Assembly (NCBI GenBank): GCA_012274445.1 | Contig: JAAROD010000015.1 | Location: 806,001 to 870,000, forward strand | From: Sclerotiophoma versabilis | Taxonomy: Eukaryota > Ascomycota > Dothideomycetes > Pleosporales > Didymellaceae | Length of the DNA stretch: 64,000 bases | Reading direction: 5' to 3' | In this document: positions 44,785-54,736 of the stretch, piece by piece | How the letters are laid out: each line of letters opens with the position of its first letter | Position numbering within the stretch: position 1 is the stretch's first letter | The notes under the pieces: generated by a model | What the model saw: only the letters and a program-made list of their open reading frames with translations | Databases searched by the model: none | Told to the model about the DNA's origin: nothing | Program-made: the position numbers and the translations under genes

Positions 44785-46433
44785 ATGACTGAGAGCAAGA
44801 CACCGGATCTTGACATGTCGGAGAAGATGGCCGACCCCGATAAAGTCGATGCATCGACTCATCGATCACCCTCAACGGTCGAACTCGGTATCAGCCAGCC
44901 AGTCAATGCTCTCCAACGCTTCTGTAACAGACTTGATGCGGCATGTGGAGTTGAAGCAAGAGGGATTGAGAGGATCCCAGAGGAGCTGCGCGAGCGAGAT
45001 ATGGCATTGAAGGACTACATCCATATGTACACCATGTAGGCATCATAGAATAAATGGTGACATGAAATACTGATAATACTATAGTTGGTTCTCCATGAAC
45101 TGCACAGCTAACCAGTTGACTCTGGGCGTGCTTGGTCCCGTCAGCTATGGCTTGGGGCTGACAGATTCGATCCTCATTTGCATGTTTGGCACCATCTTCG
45201 GCTCCGTATGCACCGGCTATATCTCAACGTTCGGTCCTCGATCAGGACTTCGTACGTTGAACGTGGCGAAGTACACGATGGGATGGTGGCCGTCCAAGCT
45301 TTGTGTCATCCTCAACCTTGCTATCGAGATTGGGTATGGACTGATTGATTGTTTGGTCGGTGGTCTGCTACTTTCTGCTGTCAATGGTGGTGGCATGTCT
45401 GTCATCGTTGGTATCATCATTGTTGCGCTCATCACATGGGTCGTAGTGACGTTTGGTATCAAGTAAGGCCAGTCTCAAAACTTTCGTCATCAGCCAGCTG
45501 ACCCTGAATAGATGGTTTTATAAGTTTGAACAGTTCGTTTGGGCGCCGACTGTGCTCGTTCTGTTCGTTCTCATTGGCGTTGCCGGCCCGCACTTCGATA
45601 CTCACACAGCTTCACGCGGAACCGGCGCTGTTCTCCACGGAAACCGCCTTTCCTACTTCTTCCTCGTCGCATCCGGGCCGCTCAGCTGGTCCTCCGCATC
45701 TGCCGACTACGTCGTGTACTATCCCAAGACCACCAACCGATGGGGCACCTTCGCAGCAACAACATGCGGCATCACCACTGGCAAGCTGCTGATCGAGTTC
45801 CTCGGCATCGGCCTCGGATCTGGTTTACTCCTCAATCCGAACTGGGAGCAAGCCTTCGACAACCACGGCATCGGTGCTCTGGTCGTCGAAGCTTTCAGCC
45901 CGCTCCACGCGTTCGGCAACTTCTGCTGTGTCATCCTGGCTGTCTGCATTGCAGCGAACAATATCCCCGGAACGTATGCTGCAGCGCTTAACTGGCAACA
46001 ACTTGGTGGGCCGTGGGCTAAGATCCCCCGCCCGATTTGGAGTACGTTTACTTGCATACTTTTCACCATCGTCGCTATCGCTGGGCGTGATTCCCTTTTC
46101 GATATTTTTATCAACTGGCTGAGTTTGATTGGGTACTGGACGATTATCTGGATCACGATGACTGTTCAGGACGAGTTTATCTTTCGCAAGGGCAATTTTG
46201 ATTGGGAGATCTGGAACCGTAAGGATTTACTTCCGCACGGGTTTGCGGCGCTATTGGCGTTCATTGTCGGCTGGGTTGGGGCGGTGCTATGCATGTATCA
46301 GACCTATTTCACCGGACCGATCGCGGCGCTCGTCGGTGATGGCACGGATTTGGGATTGCCTGTTGCGTGCGGATTGACTATGCTTGTCTATCCGCCTGCT
46401 AGGTGGTTGGAGTTGAAGTATGTTGGACGGTAA
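44785..46433 (+). CDS. NCS1 purine-cytosine permease (Fcy2/FcyB type)
   Basis: A proton-coupled importer of cytosine and purines in the plasma membrane. Three exons (44785-45035, 45085-45462, 45512-46433) with two 49 nt introns encode 516 residues. A hydrophilic N-terminus ends in RGIERIPEELR, a phrase typical of the family. About twelve hydrophobic segments follow; conserved parts include MNCTANQLTLGVLGPVSYGLGL in TM1, GYISTFGPRSGLRTLNVAKYTMGWWP, and SGPLSWSSASADYVVYYP. The start is ATG 44785; a TTG three codons earlier was ignored. It is convergent with the NmrA-like gene, with 86 bp between stops. Substrate specificity within the group is inferred. Confidence 0.92.
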
Positions 46434-46519
46434 CGCGGCTACTCGAAATCAAGGTCCACGATCAGGATACAGTCGCAATGAGATTTGACAATCCATATGT
46501 CAGAGTGAGGGTAAACTGC

Positions 46520-47516
46520 TTAGCCGTGCTTCGCGATGGTGTTCCTGACCTGATCCGCCAACGTCTCCAACCCATCATCAAATCCAATCTTTCCGTTATC
46601 CCTACTCTCATACAGTGTTCCACCCTCGGTCCAGATCCGTCTCAGCGTGAGGGGAGTCTTCGACGGCCAATCCTCCTCCCACGCCTGTCCCTCCAACCTC
46701 TTCAGCTCGTCCAGCGGAGTATACGAAACGTCCCACTGCGCACCAGTCTGCTTCTCAAACTCGGCGAGCGCCATTTTCCCTGTCGCAGTAAAGGAATTGA
46801 CCTTCAGCACCCTCTCTGAAGAATTAGTCGGAGTTTTCAGAGCTGCAACAAGCAACCGTCCGACATCCCTCATTGTCGTGAAGCTAACCTTCTCGTCTCC
46901 CGTCCCTAAGAGCGTCGCTTTCTTCCCCTTCGGATCAAAACAGCCAATCCGGGCATCTTTACTCGGCGCAAGGAAGAGGTCTGAATACGGTCCCGTGACC
47001 AGGTAAGTGACTTTTAGCTTCCTGACGTTCTCGCGGATGAACTTGCGCACTTGCAGCTTCAGCTGATGTGGCTTCTCATTGGCGGAAGCGGGATGGTATT
47101 CGATATCGGTGCCATACTCCGAAGGATAGAAGTACTTTATCGATGATGAAGCTTCGGCCAGCTTGATGAGGGGGATCTGTGTTAAGATGGCGTTGCGGCC
47201 AAGGGCTGAGACGATAGTGTCGTAGCCTGTTATGGTCAGTATGTTTTGGAAAGCTTGATGCGAGGTTGGCTTATACAGTACCTTCGTAGGCTTTCTTGAC
47301 ATCTTCTTCGGAGTTCACATCTCCCACGTTGACGTCAACGCCCTTCTCTTCCCAATTGTTGATTTCGTCTGACTTTTTCTTTGCGGTTTCTGGCGAGGTG
47401 AAGAGTCCGATCTTTTCGAACGATGATTTGGCGTTCACGATCTCCTGGATGATGTATTTGCCGATTACTCCAGTCGCACCAAAGATGAGTACTTTCTTTG
47501 GAGATTCAGTTGTCAT
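46520..47516 (-). CDS. NmrA-like / isoflavone-reductase-like NAD(P)-binding protein
   Basis: An atypical short-chain dehydrogenase of the NmrA/PCBER group, acting as a reductase or a redox sensor. Two exons (47516-47282 and 47226-46520) with a 55 nt intron encode 313 residues. The N-terminal dinucleotide motif is GATGVIG in VLIFGATGVIGKYIIQEI. A YFYPSEYGTDIEYHP block follows, as is usual in this group. The typical YxxxK pair of classical SDRs is not clearly present, so catalysis is uncertain. A TATA box lies about 60 bp upstream of the start codon, suggesting inducible expression. Confidence 0.88.
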
Positions 47517-47575
47517 TTTGTCTAGTGATTAGGATTGAGTAGTTGATGATAAGCGTTGGTGGACTCAATTATTCT

Positions 47576-47583
47576 CTTATATA
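47576..47583 (-). promoter_or_regulatory. TATA box, NmrA-like gene
   Basis: TATATAAG on the minus strand, about 60 bp upstream of the NmrA-like ATG. This is a close match to the eukaryotic consensus. Confidence 0.55.
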
Positions 47584-48221
47584 GATGTGAGGTTCAACAT
47601 GTAGGGCGTGTAGCGAAGTGGAGATGCGGGGTATTTGGGAACACCACGCCTTATATGCGCCGTTATCGTCTTGAGTAAATCTACTAGTGACTGTTACTCA
47701 GTGTCAGTGATCATATCAAGCAAGGTCAATGTATCACGATAAAGTTTTGCCTGTATGGTAAGCCTGCCAGCGGCTGCTCCGCACATCATCTGCGGCTAGC
47801 ATCACGTCATCGCTCGAGCTCATATTACTAGTGGCATCAGCGGCATCACATATAACGATGAGGCACCAGTTACACCCTGTAAGCACCAATATTCTGTGAA
47901 GTGACTTTGACAGTAACTGGGATCAGAGCTCGGCGGCTGAGATACGTATGATGTGAAAGGTAGCACACATTAGGTATTTATATCGCGTACAACACTACAG
48001 CTGCCCACAAACCCTTCTCTGCAACCACGGCACATGAGCTTTATAGCAATCTAAAAAGTCATGAAGCAGGATCACAGCTTTCCTATACATGCAACATCCT
48101 GAAGTCGGATCTATCGAACAAATCGCTTGATATATATTACAGTATACTACATATCATGTCCCATCCGTTCCTGAGGTGGACCACTCTCCTTGTGATAATC
48201 AAGCGAACTTCTAAGCGGACT
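47584..48221. other. intergenic between NmrA-like gene and CWH43
   Basis: About 640 bp. No gene seen; the part near 48221 should be the CWH43 3' UTR. Confidence 0.45.
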
Positions 48222-51200
48222 CTAAGCATAGTACCGCGGCTCATTGAAGACATGGTATCTGTGGCCTCTGACACCTTCACCCTTGAACAAATCAGGGAAG
48301 CGCAGACCAGGCGCAACCTGATCCTCGGGAATGAGGTCGTTTCCGTTTTCGGGCTGGTCGACGACGAACTTGCCAACCTGTCGTTAATTAGCACTGTATA
48401 CTATTGTTAATCAAGAAAGCACGGCTTACCTGGAGCTCTGTATCCGTGATGGTGTGGCGAGACACGCGAGCGTACCCTGTGCGCTTCAGCCCCTTGTAGA
48501 GGATGTACTCGCACCATCTGTCCCAATCGCTAGGATCAATATCCTTCATACCGCTCTTCTCGCCGACGTAAGTGTTGTAATTGCCCTCACCCGGCTTGAT
48601 GACGAGGTACGACAGCAGAATGGCTGGACGAGGCGTTGCTTTCATGCGCTCGGCGAGGTACTCGCTCTGCAGTCTTCGATCCTCGGGGTCCTCTTCCTGA
48701 CCAGAGTGGAAAACGAAGACATCCACGAGTGTGCCATAAGCGTCGATTGTCGCTTCGATGGCTGGTGCTAATTCGCCGACCGGAGAGGGCAAGAGGTGGT
48801 GTGTTGAGTTCACGATGGGGAACTTAGAAAGTAAAGCTGAACCCCATGTGTGCTTGTTGGGACCTGGGCCGAAGTCGACGTACATGCCAAGGTCTTCAGC
48901 GAGGAATTGAGTTGTGTCACGATTGCCCATAATGATACGTTGGAGGTCGGTTTCCAGGAGGCCGATGACATCGACTTCAAGTTCTTTGATCAAATCACGC
49001 ATGCGGTACTCCGAAGACCACATGTCGTTGTCCAAAGAGAAGTGGATGGTCCAGATACCGGCTGTGAAGGACTTCGTCTCGGGATGATGCGGTGCATAGT
49101 CATAGGACGGGAAGCGGAGGTATGCGGTTGCGATGGCGAGGAGCTCAAGGAAGCCAAGAACGTACAGATAGTATGAGCGCTGCCTACTGGCGGCAGCGGT
49201 GACAGTGGGCTTACCCTTGTAGCTCTTCAGAGCAGACGGCTGAGCAGAGACACTGAAGACACCTGCGCCGATCAAAAGCATCATCGTAGCCATGACCCAG
49301 TCGGTGTGTTCACGAACAAGTGGGCCTCCAGGAACGAAAGCATAGGCGACGACCCAGACGTGGAATAAAACCATGAAGTTGTAGACCAAGAAGCCAAGGC
49401 CGAAGGTCTTAGCTGGGGAGTGGCGAGCGGCCTGGGAAATGAGAGCGGGAGCCACAGCCATAGTGTAGACAGCAATGACCAGTGCCCCGTAGTATCCAGT
49501 CCAATGCTTGGAAGTGGTCAGAACAGCAGCTCCAATGGAACCCACACCGTAAAATGCCCACGAGCGCGAAAGGTTTGGTGCGAACAGACCAATCAAGAGA
49601 CCGACGCCCATGGCAAGCAGTGTGACTGCACCGTGAGGCACGGCGAGCGGGCCTCTAATAGGGTAGCCTTCCCAAACCCAGGAGATCATGGTGCTGGAGT
49701 CTGACAATAAGGAGTGCATGGCAAAGAAGAGGCCAGCGATACCGAAAGCAGACAGTATGGAGGAGCCCTTGGTGGGACCAGGGGCTGGGATATCAGCACC
49801 AGAGCTGGCAGTAGACCTCGTTGACCTCAGGATGGCAATGACAGCAACAGCAAGGCCGGTCTTGTTCCAGCCACCATTCGCTTCATGCATAATCGGCCAG
49901 ATAGGGTTGTTCGTATAGAAGGCAAATTTGGCAACGCTGGACGCGATCAGACCGATGGAGAAGGCTGAGATGCGCGCCTCGAGACGATGAGGCTGTGATC
50001 TCTCCCCGTAGAAAGTGGCGGCCCAGGACAAGCAAGCCATCCAAACACCGAAACCAGCAGAAAAAAGACGGTTCTCAGGTGATTTCGCAAGGAAAGCGAG
50101 TAGACCAGAGAGCGACAATAGGTGGCAGATGCGGACATGGCGGACGATGAGGAAGCGTAGTGACGGTACGCAGAGTAAGAAGGGAGAAATGGTGCACATG
50201 ACCATGACTTCGTAGCCGGAGATGCCCATGTGCCAGAGTGGGAAGTCTGAGGAGTCAGTTTAGAGGACATGACTTAGGGTGATTGCGCTTACACCAGACA
50301 CACACTCCGAGAGCGGTCAGCATGGACCAGAAGACAAACTGCTGTTATTAGTTTTCCTTCCTGAGCATAAACGCGTGACCAAACATACTCCAATGTAGAT
50401 GTCAGCAGCTGCATCGACGAGACCAGCCCAAGAGAAGGCTCCAGAGAAGACGGTACCAATCTCCTTGTCCTTCCTATATAATGATCAGAGGTTGAGGCTG
50501 CAATGGGGTCCTGGTAGACGTACTCTTTCTCGAGGACAGCGTCGGAGACGGCTTTGTTGCCGGCACTAAAAGACATGGCGGATCAGAACGTGGTCGTAGA
50601 AGATTTGCATTGGTGCAGGGCGTCTATCTATATTGGGAGTCGTGGAACGTACCCGCGAGATACACCTCGGACATCCTTTACAACAATCTCAAAGTTGGCA
50701 AATTCGATTACTGTGACTGCGTCGAACGCTACATCGAGCAGAACAAGTGACCATTCGAAGAAGGCGTAGATAGTGTAGGCTGCGGCTATTCAGTCGAGGT
50801 TCAAAGACGGTTTAAACTCTGGACTTGACTTACCTCCAGGAATGCGGTGTACCTTGTGTCTGATGAAGAAGTAAATCAGCGGCACAAGTGTCGCGAAGAA
50901 GGCTCCAGCAAAGAGCTTCCTGTACTTGATGGCGGTGGGGTTGCGAGGGCTCAAGGCGAAGCAGCCAATAGTCCATGGTAGAGTAGCAACCAGGTAGGAG
51001 ATCATGAAGATGTCGTGCCAGTCATGGTCATCGGTTGACGTGACGTATGTCCATCCTCCACAGGTCAATGTTCGAAAGATGCCAACGCCAGCGACGAACT
51101 TGGGGAGGGTCGAGCCAGGCCGGCGGGTCAGGATGTACCAAAGAGCAACGAGCGCGAATCGAGGGCCTGGTGGTAGTCAGCTTGTGTCGTGAGCAGACTG

Positions 51201-51666
51201 TTCGGAGGCGTACCGGATGTGAGGGCAATGAAGAGCATGAAGACGGATCGCTCTGGATAACGGTCACCAATGGTGGCAGAGACGGAGGGAAACCATTCCT
51301 CTGGATAGCCCTGTACTTGTTGTTGGTGAAGTCCTAATGTGCAACGAGCATATCTACTGACCGCAATCTCGTTCTGTACAATCTTGTGGTAGTGGAGCCA
51401 CCTGTGTATGCTCAGCTGTGCCCGAGGACTGGCGATGGAGGGGTGCTTCTACATTCCAACGATGAGGGCACCGACGAAGGCAGCTTTGCAGAGTCAGCAG
51501 AGTGCAGTGGTACCGGGGATGCAGGACATACCATAGGCCATGGCTGAGTGCGCGTACGATACCCATTTCCCATTGAACTGCCTGCCGTGAGCTGGTGGAG
51601 AGCTGCAGAGGTGACGATGGGACCTACAGATGCGACCGTGTCGCCGTCTCTGAATTTGCGCGCCAT
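48222..51666 (-). CDS. CWH43: CWH43, GPI-anchor ceramide remodelling protein
   Basis: An ER/Golgi multi-membrane protein that replaces the GPI lipid with ceramide. Twelve exons give 955 residues, close to yeast Cwh43 (953). Exons: 51666-51628, 51577-51532, 51483-51453, 51401-51362, 51310-51214, 51166-50834, 50785-50653, 50565-50524, 50473-50389, 50341-50293, 50246-48430, 48377-48222. The total is a multiple of three and every junction is GT-AG. The N-terminal part has a Frag1/PGAP2-like membrane domain (WLHYHKIVQNEIAGYPEEWFPSVSATIGDRYPERS; FFEWSLVLLDVAFDAVT). The middle is a further set of membrane helices. The C-terminus is an exonuclease/endonuclease/phosphatase-like domain (LLETDLQRI ... 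DVFVFHSGQEEDPEDRRLQ). It is divergent from UTP6. The exact first exon is the least certain part. Confidence 0.88.
50338..50346 (-). other. tandem (NAGNAG) acceptor of CWH43 exon 10
   Basis: The acceptor reads AACAGCAG, so either AG can be used. The choice only adds or drops one Gln before FVFWSML. Confidence 0.55.
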
Positions 51667-51929
51667 CGCGAGTCAATTGGGAGTGCTACGCGTGTGCGCC
51701 CGAGCTGGAAGAGAAGGAACAAAGTGAAAGAGCGTGGTGCAAGAGGGCGCCAGTGCAGACACGCGACGGTCTCCTGTGAGGTCAGGGTTCGCGGCTGCTG
51801 CGGGACAAGGCGGCATCGTGATTGGCTGGTGGGGCTCCTGCGGCTTTGGATTTCTTGTCAGTGCAAGTGAGCTCCGCAACTTTTTTGCGATCGCCGCTGC
51901 TGCATAACGATAACGACCACACCGCAAGC
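51667..51929. promoter_or_regulatory. divergent promoter region, CWH43 / UTP6
   Basis: About 260 bp between start codons. It contains an ATTGG (inverted CCAAT box) at 51821-51825 and a T-run followed by GCGATCG close to the UTP6 start, a partial match to a PAC element. Confidence 0.45.
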
Positions 51930-53309
51930 ATGGCAGGCCCCAGTGACAAGGCGCGCTTCTTCCTGGAGCAGAGCGCGACCGAGCTGAACGAGCTCGAGCG
52001 CAAGAAGATCTTCACACGAGTGCGCACCTTCTTGTTCCTCGTTCTGCGCATGGCTAACGTGGAGTAGGACGAGATCAAGACGATAGCCAAGAAGCGCTCA
52101 GACTTCGAGCACATCATAAACGCCAGAGGCTCCCACCCCACCGACTACATGCGATACATTGAATTCGAGAAGAACATCGACGCACTCCGCCAGAAACGAA
52201 CAAAGCGACTGGGCATACGGCACAAGGGCGCTGGGCAGCGCAGCATCTACTTCCTCTACAACCGCGCCACCAAGAAGTTCTCTGGAGACCTGACACTATG
52301 GCTGCACTACATAGACTTTGCGCGCAAAGACAAGGCCTACCGCCGCCTTAGCGACATCTTCACCTCCGTCGTCCGTCTCCACCCCACCAAGCCTGAGCTG
52401 TGGACGCTTGCCGCAAATTATTTCATGGACACCCAGGCCGATATCACAAACGCAAGAAGCTACATGCAGCGAGGACTGAGGTTCTGCAAAAACTCCGAGC
52501 CCATCTGGCTGGACTATGCTAAGCTGGAAACCATCTACGTCGCCAAGATTGCAGGACGAAGGAAGATCTTGGGTCTGGACATCGATCGCACCAAAAAGCA
52601 GCAGGCCGTTGACGAGGACACGGATATGATTGCGCTCCCCGATGTGACAGCAGAGGATATCAACCCGAGCTTGAAGCATGACGATGGCGTGGACGAAGTG
52701 GCTCTGCAGAATCTGGCTTCCGCCCCAGTCCTGACCGGTGCAATTCCTCTGGCCATCTTCGACTCAGCTATGAAGCAGTTCCAGAACAGACCCAAGGTTG
52801 TGGAGAAGTTCTTCAACATGTTTGCCGAGTTTGACCAATTGGCATGCATTCCACGCATTCTGCAGCATGTGCTGGATTACCTGCAGCAAAATCACCCCAA
52901 GGCTGTTGAAAATGCCATCTGCAGCTTCCGTATGCAGCTGTTTGGCCAATCTTCTGACAGTCCAGAGTTCCCCGTTGTGCTTGGAGATGCATTCGACCTT
53001 GTGAACTCAGCTATCGACACTTACCCAAGTGAAGCCACTCGACTAGCAGAGGTCGCTGTTCGCCAACTTTTGACCATCCAACAATCATCTGCGGATGTCG
53101 ACCCTGCTCTGCAAAAGGCGATCAGGTCGACGCTCCGCAAGTACATGAAGACGCTAGGAGGCACTGATGGTGACAAGGTCGCAAATTTGGCCAAATTCTT
53201 AGTGCAAGAAGGAAAGAGAGATGATGCACAGTCGTTGCTGCCATTGAGTATCAAGACTTGGCCTGCAAATGACGAGCTGCAGGAGCTCAAAGCCGCCCTA
53301 GAAACATGA
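51930..53309 (+). CDS. UTP6: U3 snoRNP / SSU processome protein UTP6
   Basis: A component of the UtpB subcomplex needed for pre-18S rRNA processing in the nucleolus. Two exons (51930-52019 and 52068-53309) with a 48 nt intron encode 443 residues, against 440 in yeast. The N-terminus has the U3-associated conserved block (ARFFLEQSATELNELERKKIF, EIKTIAKKRSDFEHIINARG). HAT repeats follow (DYMRYIEFEKNIDALR; DLTLWLHYIDFARKDKAYRRLSDIFTSVVRLHP; PELWTLAANYF; SEPIWLDYAKLE). The intron ends in an in-frame TAG, so retention truncates the protein. Divergent from CWH43. Confidence 0.93.
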
Positions 53310-53542
53310 AGAGGGTCAAAAGGCACGGCACACTAAGCATACCCTGCATGCTGTCACTTCGTAAAGTGATCGGACCGTACGCCGCCACGGCTTCACCGCT
53401 GCTGCTACATGAGCACCATCGTAGGTCACGACGGCGGTTCTCGCATAGAATTTTGACCACGTCAGCTGTGCGAAGTATATACCTACGACCGACGAGCCGA
53501 AAGGCCACTACCTCTTTGTGGACAATATATCCCTTGGCCACC

Positions 53543-54251
53543 TCAATCGTCTCCACGGCCTCTTCTCGAACTCTTCTTGGCGCTTTGCTGCTTCTTACTC
53601 TTCAGTCGGCGTTCATTGTCGGCTTTTTGACTATGGTGTTGTCAGCAGTTGAGCTGTGCGCATCGAGTTCAGCCTGCTACCCACAGATTCTTGACATGGC
53701 GCATCTGCTCCGCGGACGTTTCATTTGGGACGGCATTGCGCCCCGCCTCAACAATGGCATCGTATAGTCGCTTGTAGCAGGCATGAGCATTGTCATTCTG
53801 CTTGCGACTATCGTCGGCCTGGACTACAAGATCGTTCGATTTCGCCGTCACGTAGCGCGAGCGACGAAGCTCTTCATGGAGAGCTGTGGGGACATGGTCC
53901 AGGAGTGCGCCGAGGGGTACTCTCAAAGTAGCTTTAGAATTTACTCTTGCGTACATGTTCAGTATAGCGTGCCGTTTTCTGCTCGGGACGTGATCGGTCT
54001 CACTTGTTCACATTCTGCCCGCCCGGGCCGGACGACCTGCTGAAGCTCAACTCGCCAATCGTCTTCAGTGGAATACGCTCTGCATGCAGCGCTGCGAGCC
54101 AGGCCCGCGCCTTCTGCAGCTCCTCTTCACAGATATTGCTGCTGCTGCTGCTGCTGCCGCCACGGGGTGACAACCATCGTTGTTGCACAGCTTGCGGGGC
54201 TCTAATACCGGCAGTGAATGTAATGGCAAGGCGATAACGGAAAAGTTGCAT
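53543..54251 (-). CDS. ICT1: mitochondrial class I release factor-like peptidyl-tRNA hydrolase (ICT1 type)
   Basis: It rescues stalled mitochondrial ribosomes by hydrolysing peptidyl-tRNA. Three exons (54251-54004, 53945-53685, 53630-53543) with 58 and 54 nt introns encode 198 residues. The catalytic GGQ motif is at about 77-79 in SSGPGGQNVNK. The C-terminal tail is basic (KKQQSAKKSSRRGRGDD), as expected for insertion into the mRNA channel. The N-terminus is Arg-rich without acidic residues over the first 40, consistent with a mitochondrial presequence, and holds a Ser run. A donor three bases later leads to early termination, so GTGGGT at 53684 was used. It is short, lacking a full release-factor codon-recognition domain. 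Confidence 0.88.
54135..54160 (-). repeat. AGC trinucleotide repeat in the ICT1 presequence
   Basis: About six or more AGC codons in a row on the minus strand encode the Ser run at about residues 33-38 of the ICT1-like protein. Length may vary between strains. Confidence 0.6.
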
Positions 54252-54736
54252 GTTTGTTGGTCATGGTGATTTCACGCCTGCGACCGAGCTCCGAGCGCAA
54301 GCCACTAGCGCTCTCACATGATCTCCATAGACTAGTTCCAGAGCTTTGGGTTGCGGAAAAGCCCTGTGAAGAAAGACGTGCGCCGTCCGTGATTGTCATC
54401 CCCACTCGGTATTCCCCCAACAGCTGTTGCATCGCGCCTTCCTGTCCTCACCTTCGCTCTTGCCACTCCATATGACTGCACTGCGCCCGTCGTCGCTCCA
54501 TCTGAACCCGACGCTCGCTGCTCTGACCTTATCTCTGCACGTCTAGCTACCTCCAGCCCCACCTTTACAACAGCTTCATTCAGTAAGCATTTCGACGCCA
54601 GTTGCGAAACCTCTTGCTTCGCTCCCCTACCAGCACTCTCAGCCCGTTCGCGACGAGTGTCTGTGTATGCCCTTGAGTTGACCACCGCCTACAAACCTTT
54701 ACCCGTGTTGCTGCCTTGCGCGCTTGCCTCGCATAC
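54252..54736. promoter_or_regulatory. divergent promoter region, ICT1 / NAB3
   Basis: About 485 bp. Open frames on both strands have no recognisable content. The right half is pyrimidine-rich, probably the NAB3 5' UTR. Confidence 0.45.

Noticed and set aside
51412..51666. Uninterrupted 84-codon frame at the CWH43 start (minus strand)
   Set aside because: After codon 13 it does not match the family. Splicing at 51627/51578 enters the frame that continues as FNGKWVSYAHSAMAY and the rest of CWH43.
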